This document shows positions 1-5,615 of a stretch of DNA of 5,925 bases, piece by piece. Numbering within the stretch: position 1 is the first letter of the stretch; each line of letters opens with the position of its first letter. A program made the position numbers and the translations under genes. The DNA comes from Verrucomicrobiota bacterium (GTDB lineage: Bacteria > Verrucomicrobiota > Verrucomicrobiia > Opitutales > UBA2995), in the NCBI GenBank assembly GCA_027297085.1, contig JAPUIL010000599.1:1-5925 (forward strand). The letters are read 5' to 3'. The notes under the pieces were generated by a model. It did not search any database. It was not told where the DNA came from and saw only the letters and a list, made by a program, of their open reading frames with translations.

Positions 1-66
1 AAGTTAGGTGAAGGAGACTTACAGGCCTGTCAGCAGGAGGACGGCACCTGGGTGCTCGTGGAGTAG
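1..66 (+). CDS. 3' end of a surface-antigen-like lipoprotein or outer-membrane protein (partial)
   Basis: Frame 1 is open from the window edge and ends at TAG 64-66, giving 21 residues: KLGEGDLQACQQEDGTWVLV followed by E. The ending G-x-x-x-ACQQ-x-DGTW-x-x-V resembles the extreme C-terminus of the 17-kDa surface antigen / glycine-zipper lipoprotein families, which commonly finish with an ACRQPDGTW-like motif. That is the only evidence for identity. The start, signal peptide and any glycine-zipper segment lie outside the window. It runs in the same direction as the PAP2 gene but is separated from it by about 600 bp, so co-transcription is unlikely. Reality of the coding end is fairly likely; the family assignment is tentative. 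Confidence 0.55.
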   Translation, partial: KLGEGDLQACQQEDGTWVLVE

Positions 67-510
67 GCTGATCCCAGCTTGATAACCCAAACGTGTCAAA
101 CGCATTCGTACCGAGATCGGAGCCAATCCAACAGGATTGAGAATAATGATTTCCTGTTATGCGAAGCATATCCTGTTCTGCCAAAGGCAGATCAAGTGCC
201 AGGTGGGAACGTTGTTAGAAATTGTATTTAAACATCGCCACTATGTGGCTGGATGCCTTCAGCCTTCACCGCGTTACGGCGAGACAGCCGGCAACAGGAT
301 GGAGCAAAGCTCCAGCAGGAAAAACTAAAAATAATAATTTTGTTTGCGAAGATTACTAAGTCGTTGTACTGCAGACACCTCGCAGCATTGTTTAATAACT
401 TGGACAAGCAATAAGCATTTAAGGCAACACCAAAACAACAAGCGCAGGTTCTATCTCATAGAAAACCAGTGTGTAATGGTAACTAAGCGGTTGTTTTCTG
501 GGGGCTCATT
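67..510. other. Non-coding intergenic stretch with several short hairpins
   Basis: No convincing gene is seen. A 63-codon open frame at 137-328 lacks a ribosome binding site and reads as an unordered mix of residues rich in Cys, His and Arg. Visible structure is a series of compact stem-loops: TATGC-GAA-GCATA at 158-170, CTGCC-AAA-GGCAG at 178-190, GGCTG-8 nt-CAGCC at 247-264, and TGGAGC-AAA-GCTCCA at 300-314. The octamer AACAGGAT occurs at 130-137 and 293-300, and its reverse complement at 170-177. An A/T-rich tract at about 320-345 follows the last hairpin. No T tract follows any of these hairpins on the + strand, so none is a clear intrinsic terminator for the gene ending at 66. Confidence 0.5.
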
Positions 511-586
511 ATGATGTACGACTTATGTCCTACATCGCACCCGCGTTCTTTGCTGTAAAGTATCCGGAATGAATGACCTTTTATAT
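511..586 (+). promoter_or_regulatory. Upstream regulatory/promoter element, copy 1 (drives the PAP2 gene)
   Basis: This 76-bp stretch aligns without gaps to the reverse complement of 5485-5560; 60 of 76 positions match by hand count. Invariant blocks are ATGATGTACGAC (511-522), ATCGCACC (534-541), GTTCTTTGCTGTA (545-557) and ACCTTTTATAT (576-586). Inside the first part is an imperfect dyad TACGAC-TTAT-GTCCTA (517-532), the kind of site a dimeric regulator such as a LuxR/NarL-type response regulator could bind; the regulator class is inference. TTATAT at 581-586 could be a -10 box. No good -35 hexamer lies 17 bp upstream, which would suit an activator-dependent promoter. The element ends 82 nt before the ATG at 669. 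Confidence 0.7.
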
Positions 587-607
587 AGTCATCCGCTTGA
601 TTGGCAA

Positions 608-621
608 CAACTGGCACCGCG
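608..621 (+). repeat. 14-bp dispersed repeat CAACTGGCACCGCG, copy 1
   Basis: An exact copy lies on the - strand at 5590-5577. Flanks also partly agree: GGCA on the 5' side and TTC one base after the 3' side. Here it sits in the presumed 5' leader of the PAP2 gene, downstream of the 76-bp element. The other copy sits upstream of its element, so the two parts are not collinear. It could be a second regulator site or a chance match. Confidence 0.4.
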
Positions 622-668
622 ATTCTACCGAATAAAACTTAATCAAATCTATTCTTAGATGGACTAAT

Positions 669-1961
669 ATGCGACCACCCACTCCCACTCAGCGACTTGG
701 CATACTGTTTTCCATGCTAAGCTGCATTTTAGCCACTCATCCTGCTCAAGCGAATGAAACGTTTACTAGCTTTGGTGATCACGCGGCCAACCTGCTGCCC
801 CTTACTGCCTTTGGTGCTACCTATCTGTATGATGATCCGGAAGGGCGGAGACAGTACTTGTGGCAAGTGGGAACCTCAATAGCCGTGGTCCATCTGGGTA
901 AACAAACGGTGGGGAAACTACGCCCAAGCGAGGCCAATGAAATTTCCTACCCGTCCGGTCACACTTCAGCCGCTTTCTCCGGTGCTGCTTTTTTGAATAC
1001 GCGCTACGGTCCAAGCTGGGGTGTGCCGGCCTATGGGGTTGCCGGTCTGGTTGGATTGAGTCGTGTCACATCAGACAACCATTTCATGGACGATGTGTTC
1101 GCGGGGGCCAGTATTAGTTTATTTTCCAATTGGTTGTTCGTTACCCCAATGGTAGGACCTGTTTCGGTACAACCGACCCTAACATCGGATGGCACGCCTG
1201 CGGTGTCTGTATCCCTCTTTAATGAAGACAAGCGGGACCTGGAAGACGAGCAATTCGACTTATCCTTTGAGCCCAAGTATATTTACACCTGGGATTTCGG
1301 ACCCGTATGGCATGACCATAACCGAATAGTTCTTCCCAAGGCTGGGTTGGGCCCATTTGATTTGACGGAAATTGGAGACCTGGATGATGTGACTTGGGCG
1401 TCGCGGGTATTTTTCCATTGGGCGTCTGCGAATCCGCATATCATTGAACTTGAAGTGGCTCCTTTTGAAACGAGAAATGCGTTTGTGGCACCTGTTGATC
1501 TGGACCTCGGAGATATCTCGGTCAAATCAGGAGAGCGTGTTCGGATGTCGTATCGCCTCTATGAATACAGGGCTACCTACTATTATAACCTGGCTCAGGC
1601 GAATGAAGATTTTCTGTTTGGTGTTGGAGGAGGATTAACCATGATCGATAAAGCGTTTACCTTTGGTAATGATCAGCAGGGATTCGTAGGGGAAGGACCC
1701 ATTTACAGCTTTGTGCCAACCGTGAGCGCCAAGGGACGAATGGCCTTGTATGAGATGATAGGTCTATTTGGTGAAGTGAATTGGGGACAAGGGTCGAACG
1801 ACAAAATTTTCGACTTTAACCTGGGAATCGATGTCAAGTTGGCCACCCAGTGGCTGGTCAGCCTGGGTTACCGGCTGGTTGACCGGGAGCTGGAAAAAGG
1901 TGACCTGATAAATGATATGAAGCAGAACCAGGTTTTTGGATCCTTTTCGTACCTCTGGTAA
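669..1961 (+). CDS. Secreted PAP2-family phosphatase with C-terminal outer-membrane barrel-like region
   Basis: A 430-residue protein. Residues 1-28 look like a Sec signal peptide (Arg at 2 and 9, hydrophobic core 10-22, probable cleavage after PAQA at 28). Residues 40-160 carry all three type 2 phosphatidic acid phosphatase signatures: K78-x6-R85-P86, P95-S-G-H98, and S131-R-x5-H138-x3-D142. By family knowledge His98 attacks the phosphate and is assisted by His138 and Asp142. The family acts on lipid phosphates such as phosphatidate, undecaprenyl pyrophosphate or lipid A, as well as on soluble esters; the substrate here cannot be told. Residues 200-430 are rich in alternating aromatic strands (for example RMSYRLYEYRATYYYNL at about 292-308) and finish FGSFSYLW, with a terminal aromatic like outer-membrane barrels. 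Many PAP2 proteins are only 200-250 residues, so the extension is substantial. The start is chosen for the signal peptide; the Shine-Dalgarno is weak (GGA at 661-663). Transcription probably begins from the 511-586 element. Confidence 0.85.
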   Translation: MRPPTPTQRLGILFSMLSCILATHPAQANETFTSFGDHAANLLPLTAFGATYLYDDPEGRRQYLWQVGTSIAVVHLGKQTVGKLRPSEANEISYPSGHTSAAFSGAAFLNTRYGPSWGVPAYGVAGLVGLSRVTSDNHFMDDVFAGASISLFSNWLFVTPMVGPVSVQPTLTSDGTPAVSVSLFNEDKRDLEDEQFDLSFEPKYIYTWDFGPVWHDHNRIVLPKAGLGPFDLTEIGDLDDVTWASRVFFHWASANPHIIELEVAPFETRNAFVAPVDLDLGDISVKSGERVRMSYRLYEYRATYYYNLAQANEDFLFGVGGGLTMIDKAFTFGNDQQGFVGEGPIYSFVPTVSAKGRMALYEMIGLFGEVNWGQGSNDKIFDFNLGIDVKLATQWLVSLGYRLVDRELEKGDLINDMKQNQVFGSFSYLW

Positions 1962-2135
1962 GTCTTTTTCGGAATTTGCTCTTGCTGGAGATACCTCTTT
2001 AATGGAGCAGCCTCGTTCTCCTATTACTTCACGATTTCGGCTTCAGGTGCCTTCCAACTCGGTCCGTTATTAAGAAACTTACTCGCTCCGTTTCAGGTTT
2101 CGAGGGTTTCCAGGTAGGCGAGGTTGCGGGTGTGA
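1962..2135. other. Convergent intergenic gap without a clear terminator
   Basis: The PAP2 gene and the opposing lipoprotein gene end tail to tail here. No stem of useful length followed by a T run was found for either strand. The part near the lipoprotein end (about 2093-2135) continues an open, GC-rich alternative reading frame on the - strand, described in the findings. Confidence 0.4.
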
Positions 2136-2759
2136 TTATTGGTGAAACTCCAGCGCACGTTGACCGGCGTTGCGAGGCGTGCCTTGCCGCTCGACGCCGC
2201 TTAAACCTGTATCGAGGCTGTTAGATTGGTTGAGGGCTATTGCTACATCCGGTTGTAACAGTCCAGCACCCCAGTTCAGGGCTGGTGGAGAATCCCCTAT
2301 ACCGCCTGCATCTGTGACGGGTAAGAGGGCAAGTATAAACTGCAGACTAGCGGAAGAACCCAGCGAACTCGACCATGAATCAATGGAAGTGCTCCTTAAA
2401 ATTCCTTCCGAATCAAAGTTAAAAAGAGCGACTTCCTGGTCTGCTTTTCCTCTACCGAGGACAAATTTAAATATACTGAGATTCTGTATGGATATGCTAA
2501 CCCCGAACTGGTTTTCCTCGGTCGAGGCACGCTCGTAGAGAAAAACCATGCCATTGTCTAAAGCACTTAATTTCAACGGAGGTCCAAAGATGTCCAGCAC
2601 CTTACTGTAATGGGTTTTGCCTTCGACTACATTACCGGTTTGTGCGGATGGTAACTCATACTCATTCCGCACTATGGTACATCCGGGTAAAACAATAGCG
2701 AACAACAGCACGAGAAGTGGGAACTTCTGTATCAGACTAATTCCATTGTTCAGAAACAT
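2136..2759 (-). CDS. BamE/SmpA-like outer-membrane lipoprotein (second of two paralogues)
   Basis: A 207-residue predicted lipoprotein. It has a hydrophobic stretch (14-25) and a lipobox LPGC with the lipidated Cys at 27. The second residue after Cys is Ile, not Asp, so outer-membrane sorting is expected. Residues about 43-78 (EGKTHYSKVLDIFGPPLKL, then GMVFLYE) match the BamE/SmpA/OmlA style: a helix, the GPP turn, then a strand. LFNFDSEGIL at 112-121 resembles the closing strands of that fold. It parallels the neighbouring frameshifted lipoprotein. Residues from about 135 on are an unusual tail rich in Gly, Asn, Ser and Pro, ending in a GC-rich, Arg-rich segment that may be aberrant. The stop of the preceding gene lies 15 nt upstream, so the genes are probably co-transcribed. 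An AAGGAG at 2776-2771 is 11 nt from this ATG, rather far, but no other in-frame start exists before the signal peptide. The precise role is unknown; BamE itself assists outer-membrane protein assembly, but that function should not be transferred to this protein. Confidence 0.75.
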   Translation of the reverse strand: MFLNNGISLIQKFPLLVLLFAIVLPGCTIVRNEYELPSAQTGNVVEGKTHYSKVLDIFGPPLKLSALDNGMVFLYERASTEENQFGVSISIQNLSIFKFVLGRGKADQEVALFNFDSEGILRSTSIDSWSSSLGSSASLQFILALLPVTDAGGIGDSPPALNWGAGLLQPDVAIALNQSNSLDTGLSGVERQGTPRNAGQRALEFHQ

Positions 2760-2770
2760 AAGACATCGAA

Positions 2771-2776
2771 CTCCTT
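2771..2776 (-). promoter_or_regulatory. Shine-Dalgarno AAGGAG with ambiguous target start
   Basis: AAGGAG overlaps the restored stop codon of the upstream lipoprotein (TAA 2777-2775). It lies 4 nt from an ATG at 2766 that opens only a nine-codon frame (stop TAG 2739-2737), and 11 nt from the ATG at 2759 that starts the full lipoprotein. The lipoprotein start is still preferred because it alone gives the signal peptide and lipobox. Confidence 0.5.
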
Positions 2777-3184
2777 ATTTGGAGGATGGATTCGAGTTCT
2801 CACGACTGAGAGCTTGATTAGTCAGGACGCCATCAGCATCGAAGAAAAATATTGCACGATCATAGGTGGTTTTGACGTTCACTGAATTGTAGATAATAAA
2901 TATTCGAACCGAGCCACTGCCCTCTTCGCGGAGGTAATAATAGGCGGTACCCCATTAACGGAAATAATCTGAGAGGGTGGACCCAATGCTGCCAACACAT
3001 CCGACTCGGTGCTGACTCCTTTCACAAAATCAGGCGTCTCCGGTGAGCGCCAATGGCTTTCCACACCCTTTTCTGTTGAATAGGTGGCACATCCACCAAA
3101 AGACAGAAGTGCCAGGAAACATAGGCCCAATCCTAAACTCCAATTTCTCGAGACATAACCTTGAAATCTCTCAATCCTAAACAT
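2775..3184 (-). pseudogene. BamE-like lipoprotein gene broken by a one-base frameshift
   Basis: The first frame encodes a signal peptide and lipobox (FGGC, Cys at residue 32 from the ATG at 3184). The BamE-like helix and turn DVLAALGPPSQI follows. The frame then degenerates (PPIITSAKR...) to a stop at 2881-2879. Immediately after the NG at about 2954, the frame one base away reads GGTAYYYLREEGSGS, then a strand-rich segment containing DRAIFFFDADGVLTNQALS, and stops at TAA 2777-2775. This fits the neighbouring paralogue, which has GMVFLYE and then VALFNFDSEGIL at the same places. Adding one G to the GGGG run (CCCC at 2950-2953 on the + strand) restores a 136-residue protein. An alternative start at 3259 overlaps the previous stop as TAATG, suggesting coupling. 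It would, however, put 40 residues before the hydrophobic core, so 3184 is preferred, with a modest GGA upstream. Sequencing error is possible. Confidence 0.75.
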
Positions 3185-3258
3185 TTTTCCACTGCAGTAC
3201 CATCTTGAATGGTTTTTGATTATCTTGTCGCTGGTCATTTTGGGAACGTATATTAGCA

Positions 3259-4386
3259 TTAAAACTCGATACCGAGCGAGGTTATTAACTGGTAGTCGTT
3301 TTTATGGGGTTCTGAATCCGTTCCTTCACTGACCGGATCGCTCTGAAAATCCCATATAAAGGAGATATCCAAATCCATCCAACTGAGAAGTTCCGTTTCC
3401 AACGTGGTATCGGAGTGAAAATTATAGCCCCCGGCATCTTCCGCCGCGTAGAGGAAAGAATAGTTACCCACGATATCCAACCTACTGGTTAATTCATACT
3501 TATAATTTGTTAAGAGGATACCGGTAAGGTGTCTCCGGATTTCATCTTCTCCCGGCTCAACGGTATCATATTCGATGTATTGGTATCCCGGACCGCCACT
3601 CACGTCCCAGATCAATCTTCCTTTTTTAAAGATATGGTAACCAAAACTGGTACCCAGTGTGGTTCGGTTGTTTATATTCCTGAAAGGATCTTTTAAAAAA
3701 TCTAGGTTCGCGGTCCGCCAGAAAAAATCCTTCGAAATGAAAAAGTCGTGATAACTAGTCAAGCGATGGTTGTTAGCGGTTTGAATATCTTCAGTCTGGG
3801 AAAAATTACCGACGTATTGAAAATAATACTGGGAGCGAGGAGTGCGTCTTCGCACAGTCGTTCGCGTTAATAGATCTCCTTGATCAACATTTCCTTTGCG
3901 GATATTGGTTCCCAGAGTTATCTTAGCATCCCAATAGTTGAATTCCTTGGGTTCTCCGGCAGTGAGGGAAATAACATCCGATCTGCTAAACGTTCGCTCA
4001 CTACCCCCTTCTTCCGGGATAACCTTTACTTCATTGCCTTCTAGACGAAGGTAACCGGTCACCACTTCCTCGCCTCCTCCAGGAATAAATTTTCTATAAC
4101 TTTCTGCTTGTTTTTTACCCGTGGAAATATTCACCATTTGAGGTCGGCCACTTCGGATGACAATAATGTCATCGAAATCAAGCGATAGTTCTCCCAGCAC
4201 GTCGCTTTTAAAATCCATGTCATCTTGATACATGGTTCTGATTTCGCCTTTAAGCCACTCTCCGGATTTGAGCTGGATCCAGTCAAACTCGTCAGATTCC
4301 GGAGCAAGAGGTGCCCATGCGGCATGACCTGCAGTACTGAGTTTGAGAAAGAATATGAGGAGAACGCAGCTGTAGTGAAATTTCAT
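3259..4386 (-). CDS. DUF481-family (YdiY-like) outer-membrane protein
   Basis: A 375-residue secreted protein. Residues 1-23 form a signal peptide (Lys2, hydrophobic core 7-18, probable cleavage after GHAA at 23). Residues 35-82 (DWIQLKSGEWLKGEI, then LSLDFDDIIVIRSGRP) form a small beta domain often found ahead of DUF481. Residues 106-146 look like a second, weaker copy of that unit. Residues about 150-375 are the DUF481 region, beginning W-x-x-x-ITLGTNIRKGNVDQ, with alternating strands and a terminal Phe as in outer-membrane barrels. The Escherichia coli relative YdiY is described as acid- or salt-induced and has no settled function. AAGG five bases before ATG supports the start. The stop overlaps a possible ATG of the next lipoprotein gene by one base, so the DUF481 gene and the two lipoproteins are probably one operon. 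The gap of 198 bp from the gene upstream leaves room for a separate promoter. Confidence 0.85.
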   Translation of the reverse strand: MKFHYSCVLLIFFLKLSTAGHAAWAPLAPESDEFDWIQLKSGEWLKGEIRTMYQDDMDFKSDVLGELSLDFDDIIVIRSGRPQMVNISTGKKQAESYRKFIPGGGEEVVTGYLRLEGNEVKVIPEEGGSERTFSRSDVISLTAGEPKEFNYWDAKITLGTNIRKGNVDQGDLLTRTTVRRRTPRSQYYFQYVGNFSQTEDIQTANNHRLTSYHDFFISKDFFWRTANLDFLKDPFRNINNRTTLGTSFGYHIFKKGRLIWDVSGGPGYQYIEYDTVEPGEDEIRRHLTGILLTNYKYELTSRLDIVGNYSFLYAAEDAGGYNFHSDTTLETELLSWMDLDISFIWDFQSDPVSEGTDSEPHKNDYQLITSLGIEF

Positions 4387-4584
4387 TATTACCTTAGATC
4401 CCGGTTAGTATATATCGATGAAACACAGTGTAATCTTGTCGCTAGCTATCTCATAAATCGCCCCGAAAACATGGTGCCTCCCGGCGCCTCATCAGCCGGA
4501 AGCTTGGATATTCGTGACAGTGAGGATTTGATCGGATTTTCACGTTTTCCATACAGGGAATAAACATGACCCCATGGGTTAATG

Positions 4585-5340
4585 TTAATAGTGGAACGTA
4601 GCGCTCAAACTCCATCCTTCTTGGGCAACATCGTATAAGAATTCGTTTTTCTCGTATTTAACGTCGAAATATCGATACCCAAGAGCCGTGCCGATGCGCG
4701 GAGTCCATTGGTAACCAAAGTTGACGGCCATATCATAGAATAAATCGGAGCCAACATTGAATCCTCCGAGAGCGACTGCTCCACTCATATAAAAACTCGA
4801 GTCTGCAAACTGAGTGTAGCCTTTCAGAGCTACAACCGGATCAATCCAGGATTCGGCATGACGCACTGTTATACCATCAAGAATTCCCAGTCCACCTCCG
4901 AATTCGAGCCTTGTATCAATGTCCCAGTAACGTCCACCGATGACAAAATCGAGCAGGCCCTGATCCGTTCGAATGAGTTCATACTCATAGGCCATAGTCC
5001 AGAGCGTGGTTTTCGAAGTTGACCGCATGAGGAGATCGATAGGCGGAGGCACCAGTTCCTCCATAGATCGCACATCACTGTACAGGAAATCCATAAACAG
5101 GCCGTGCCCATCCTTTCTGGCATCCAGCCAGAACATCAGGCTGGTCTTGGTATCCTCAAGCGCCTCACCGACCGGGACGTCTATAGGTCCGGGAGGCGCA
5201 CCCGGAATAGTGGCGACGTCTCCCTTTATGCCGGCGAACCAGAGATAGGGAGTGAGGCCGTAGATCCATTCCTGTGCGGCAAGGGATGATGTGGTGGTCG
5301 CAAGACCCACAATTACTAACAATATCCTAACACGTTTCAT
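4585..5340 (-). CDS. Outer-membrane beta-barrel protein of unknown function
   Basis: A 251-residue protein with a clear signal peptide (Lys2, Arg3, Arg5, hydrophobic core 6-14, cleavage near SLAA at 19-22). The mature part is almost all beta: WIYGLTPYLWFAGIKGDV at 25-41, GLFMDFLYSDV at 80-90, FVIGGRYWDIDTRLEF at 132-147, SWIDPVVALKG at 164-174, GGFNVGSD at 192-199, then FGYQWTPRIGTALGYRYFDV at 208-227 and a final LSATFHY. This order (PYLW, GxRYWDI, WxDP, GGFxVGSD, GYRYxxxxY, terminal aromatic) matches a widespread family of uncharacterised 8- to 12-stranded outer-membrane proteins. No ligand or substrate can be inferred. The upstream Shine-Dalgarno is poor, and no ATG in frame precedes it before a stop. 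A strong upstream element lies 144 nt before the start and is shared with the PAP2 gene. It is the first gene of the leftward block. Confidence 0.85.
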   Translation of the reverse strand: MKRVRILLVIVGLATTTSSLAAQEWIYGLTPYLWFAGIKGDVATIPGAPPGPIDVPVGEALEDTKTSLMFWLDARKDGHGLFMDFLYSDVRSMEELVPPPIDLLMRSTSKTTLWTMAYEYELIRTDQGLLDFVIGGRYWDIDTRLEFGGGLGILDGITVRHAESWIDPVVALKGYTQFADSSFYMSGAVALGGFNVGSDLFYDMAVNFGYQWTPRIGTALGYRYFDVKYEKNEFLYDVAQEGWSLSATFHY

Positions 5341-5484
5341 GGTAATACGAATCAGTTTATATGAAATTCTTTCTCCATCATTTGCTTAAGTAAAACTGAC
5401 GTGGAATGAAGGATTTCGGGTTTACTCAAGTGAACAGGAAAACAATAATGGATCGACGTGTTGACCTTGCCATCTACTATCTTC

Positions 5485-5560
5485 ATATAAAAGGTTGTTA
5501 ATTAGGGAAAGCGTACAGCAAAGAACCCCGGTGCGATATAAGACCAAGGTCGTACATCAT
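5485..5560 (-). promoter_or_regulatory. Upstream regulatory/promoter element, copy 2 (drives the leftward block)
   Basis: Read on the - strand from 5560, this is the partner of the element at 511-586, with no gaps across 76 positions. The dyad here is more complete: TACGACCTTGGTCTTA at 5554-5539, containing GACC-TT-GGTC. Invariant blocks GTTCTTTGCTGTA and ACCTTTTATAT occur at the same spacing as in copy 1. TTATAT at 5490-5485 is a possible -10 box, leaving about 140 nt of leader before the ATG at 5340. It lies between the end of the right-edge gene and the beta-barrel gene, in the right orientation to drive the latter. Confidence 0.7.
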
Positions 5561-5576
5561 GTGGAATTTACTGAAG

Positions 5577-5590
5577 CGCGGTGCCAGTTG
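5577..5590 (-). repeat. 14-bp dispersed repeat CAACTGGCACCGCG, copy 2
   Basis: Exact match to 608-621. Here it lies 16 nt upstream of the 76-bp element and just beyond the stop of the right-edge gene. Its position relative to the element differs from copy 1, where it is downstream. Confidence 0.4.
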
Positions 5591-5615
5591 TGCCTATCTA
5601 ATGAAACACAAAAGA

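Noticed and set aside
126..216. An integron attC-like site (ATCCAAC at 126-132 and GTTGTTAGA near 208-216)
   Set aside because: The right-hand core does not fit GTTRRRY, no complementary inner arms were found, and no cassette or integrase is nearby.
137..328. A 63-codon open frame on the + strand
   Set aside because: No ribosome binding site, no recognisable motif, and the DNA is better explained by hairpins in an intergenic region.
2170..2538. A 122-codon frame on the + strand opposite the second lipoprotein
   Set aside because: The - strand frame has a signal peptide, lipobox and BamE-like motifs; the opposite frame has none and is a shadow.
2940..2960. Programmed -1 ribosomal frameshifting as the explanation for the split lipoprotein
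   Set aside because: No slippery heptamer of the X-XXY-YYZ type or strong downstream stem was seen; loss of one G in a homopolymer is simpler.
4225..4563. A 112-codon frame on the + strand across the DUF481 start
   Set aside because: It overlaps the signal-peptide end of a clear DUF481 gene and shows no domain or export signal.
4563..4586. Possible terminator hairpin after the beta-barrel gene (AACAT/ATGTT with an inner CCC-AT-GGG)
   Set aside because: The stem is broken by an internal loop and is followed by only a short interrupted T stretch (TTTATT), too weak to call.
511..5560. The inverted 76-bp copies as terminal inverted repeats of a transposon
   Set aside because: No transposase or target duplication is seen between or beside them; both lie at promoter-like positions with matching -10-like ends. 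The idea cannot be fully excluded without other genomic copies.
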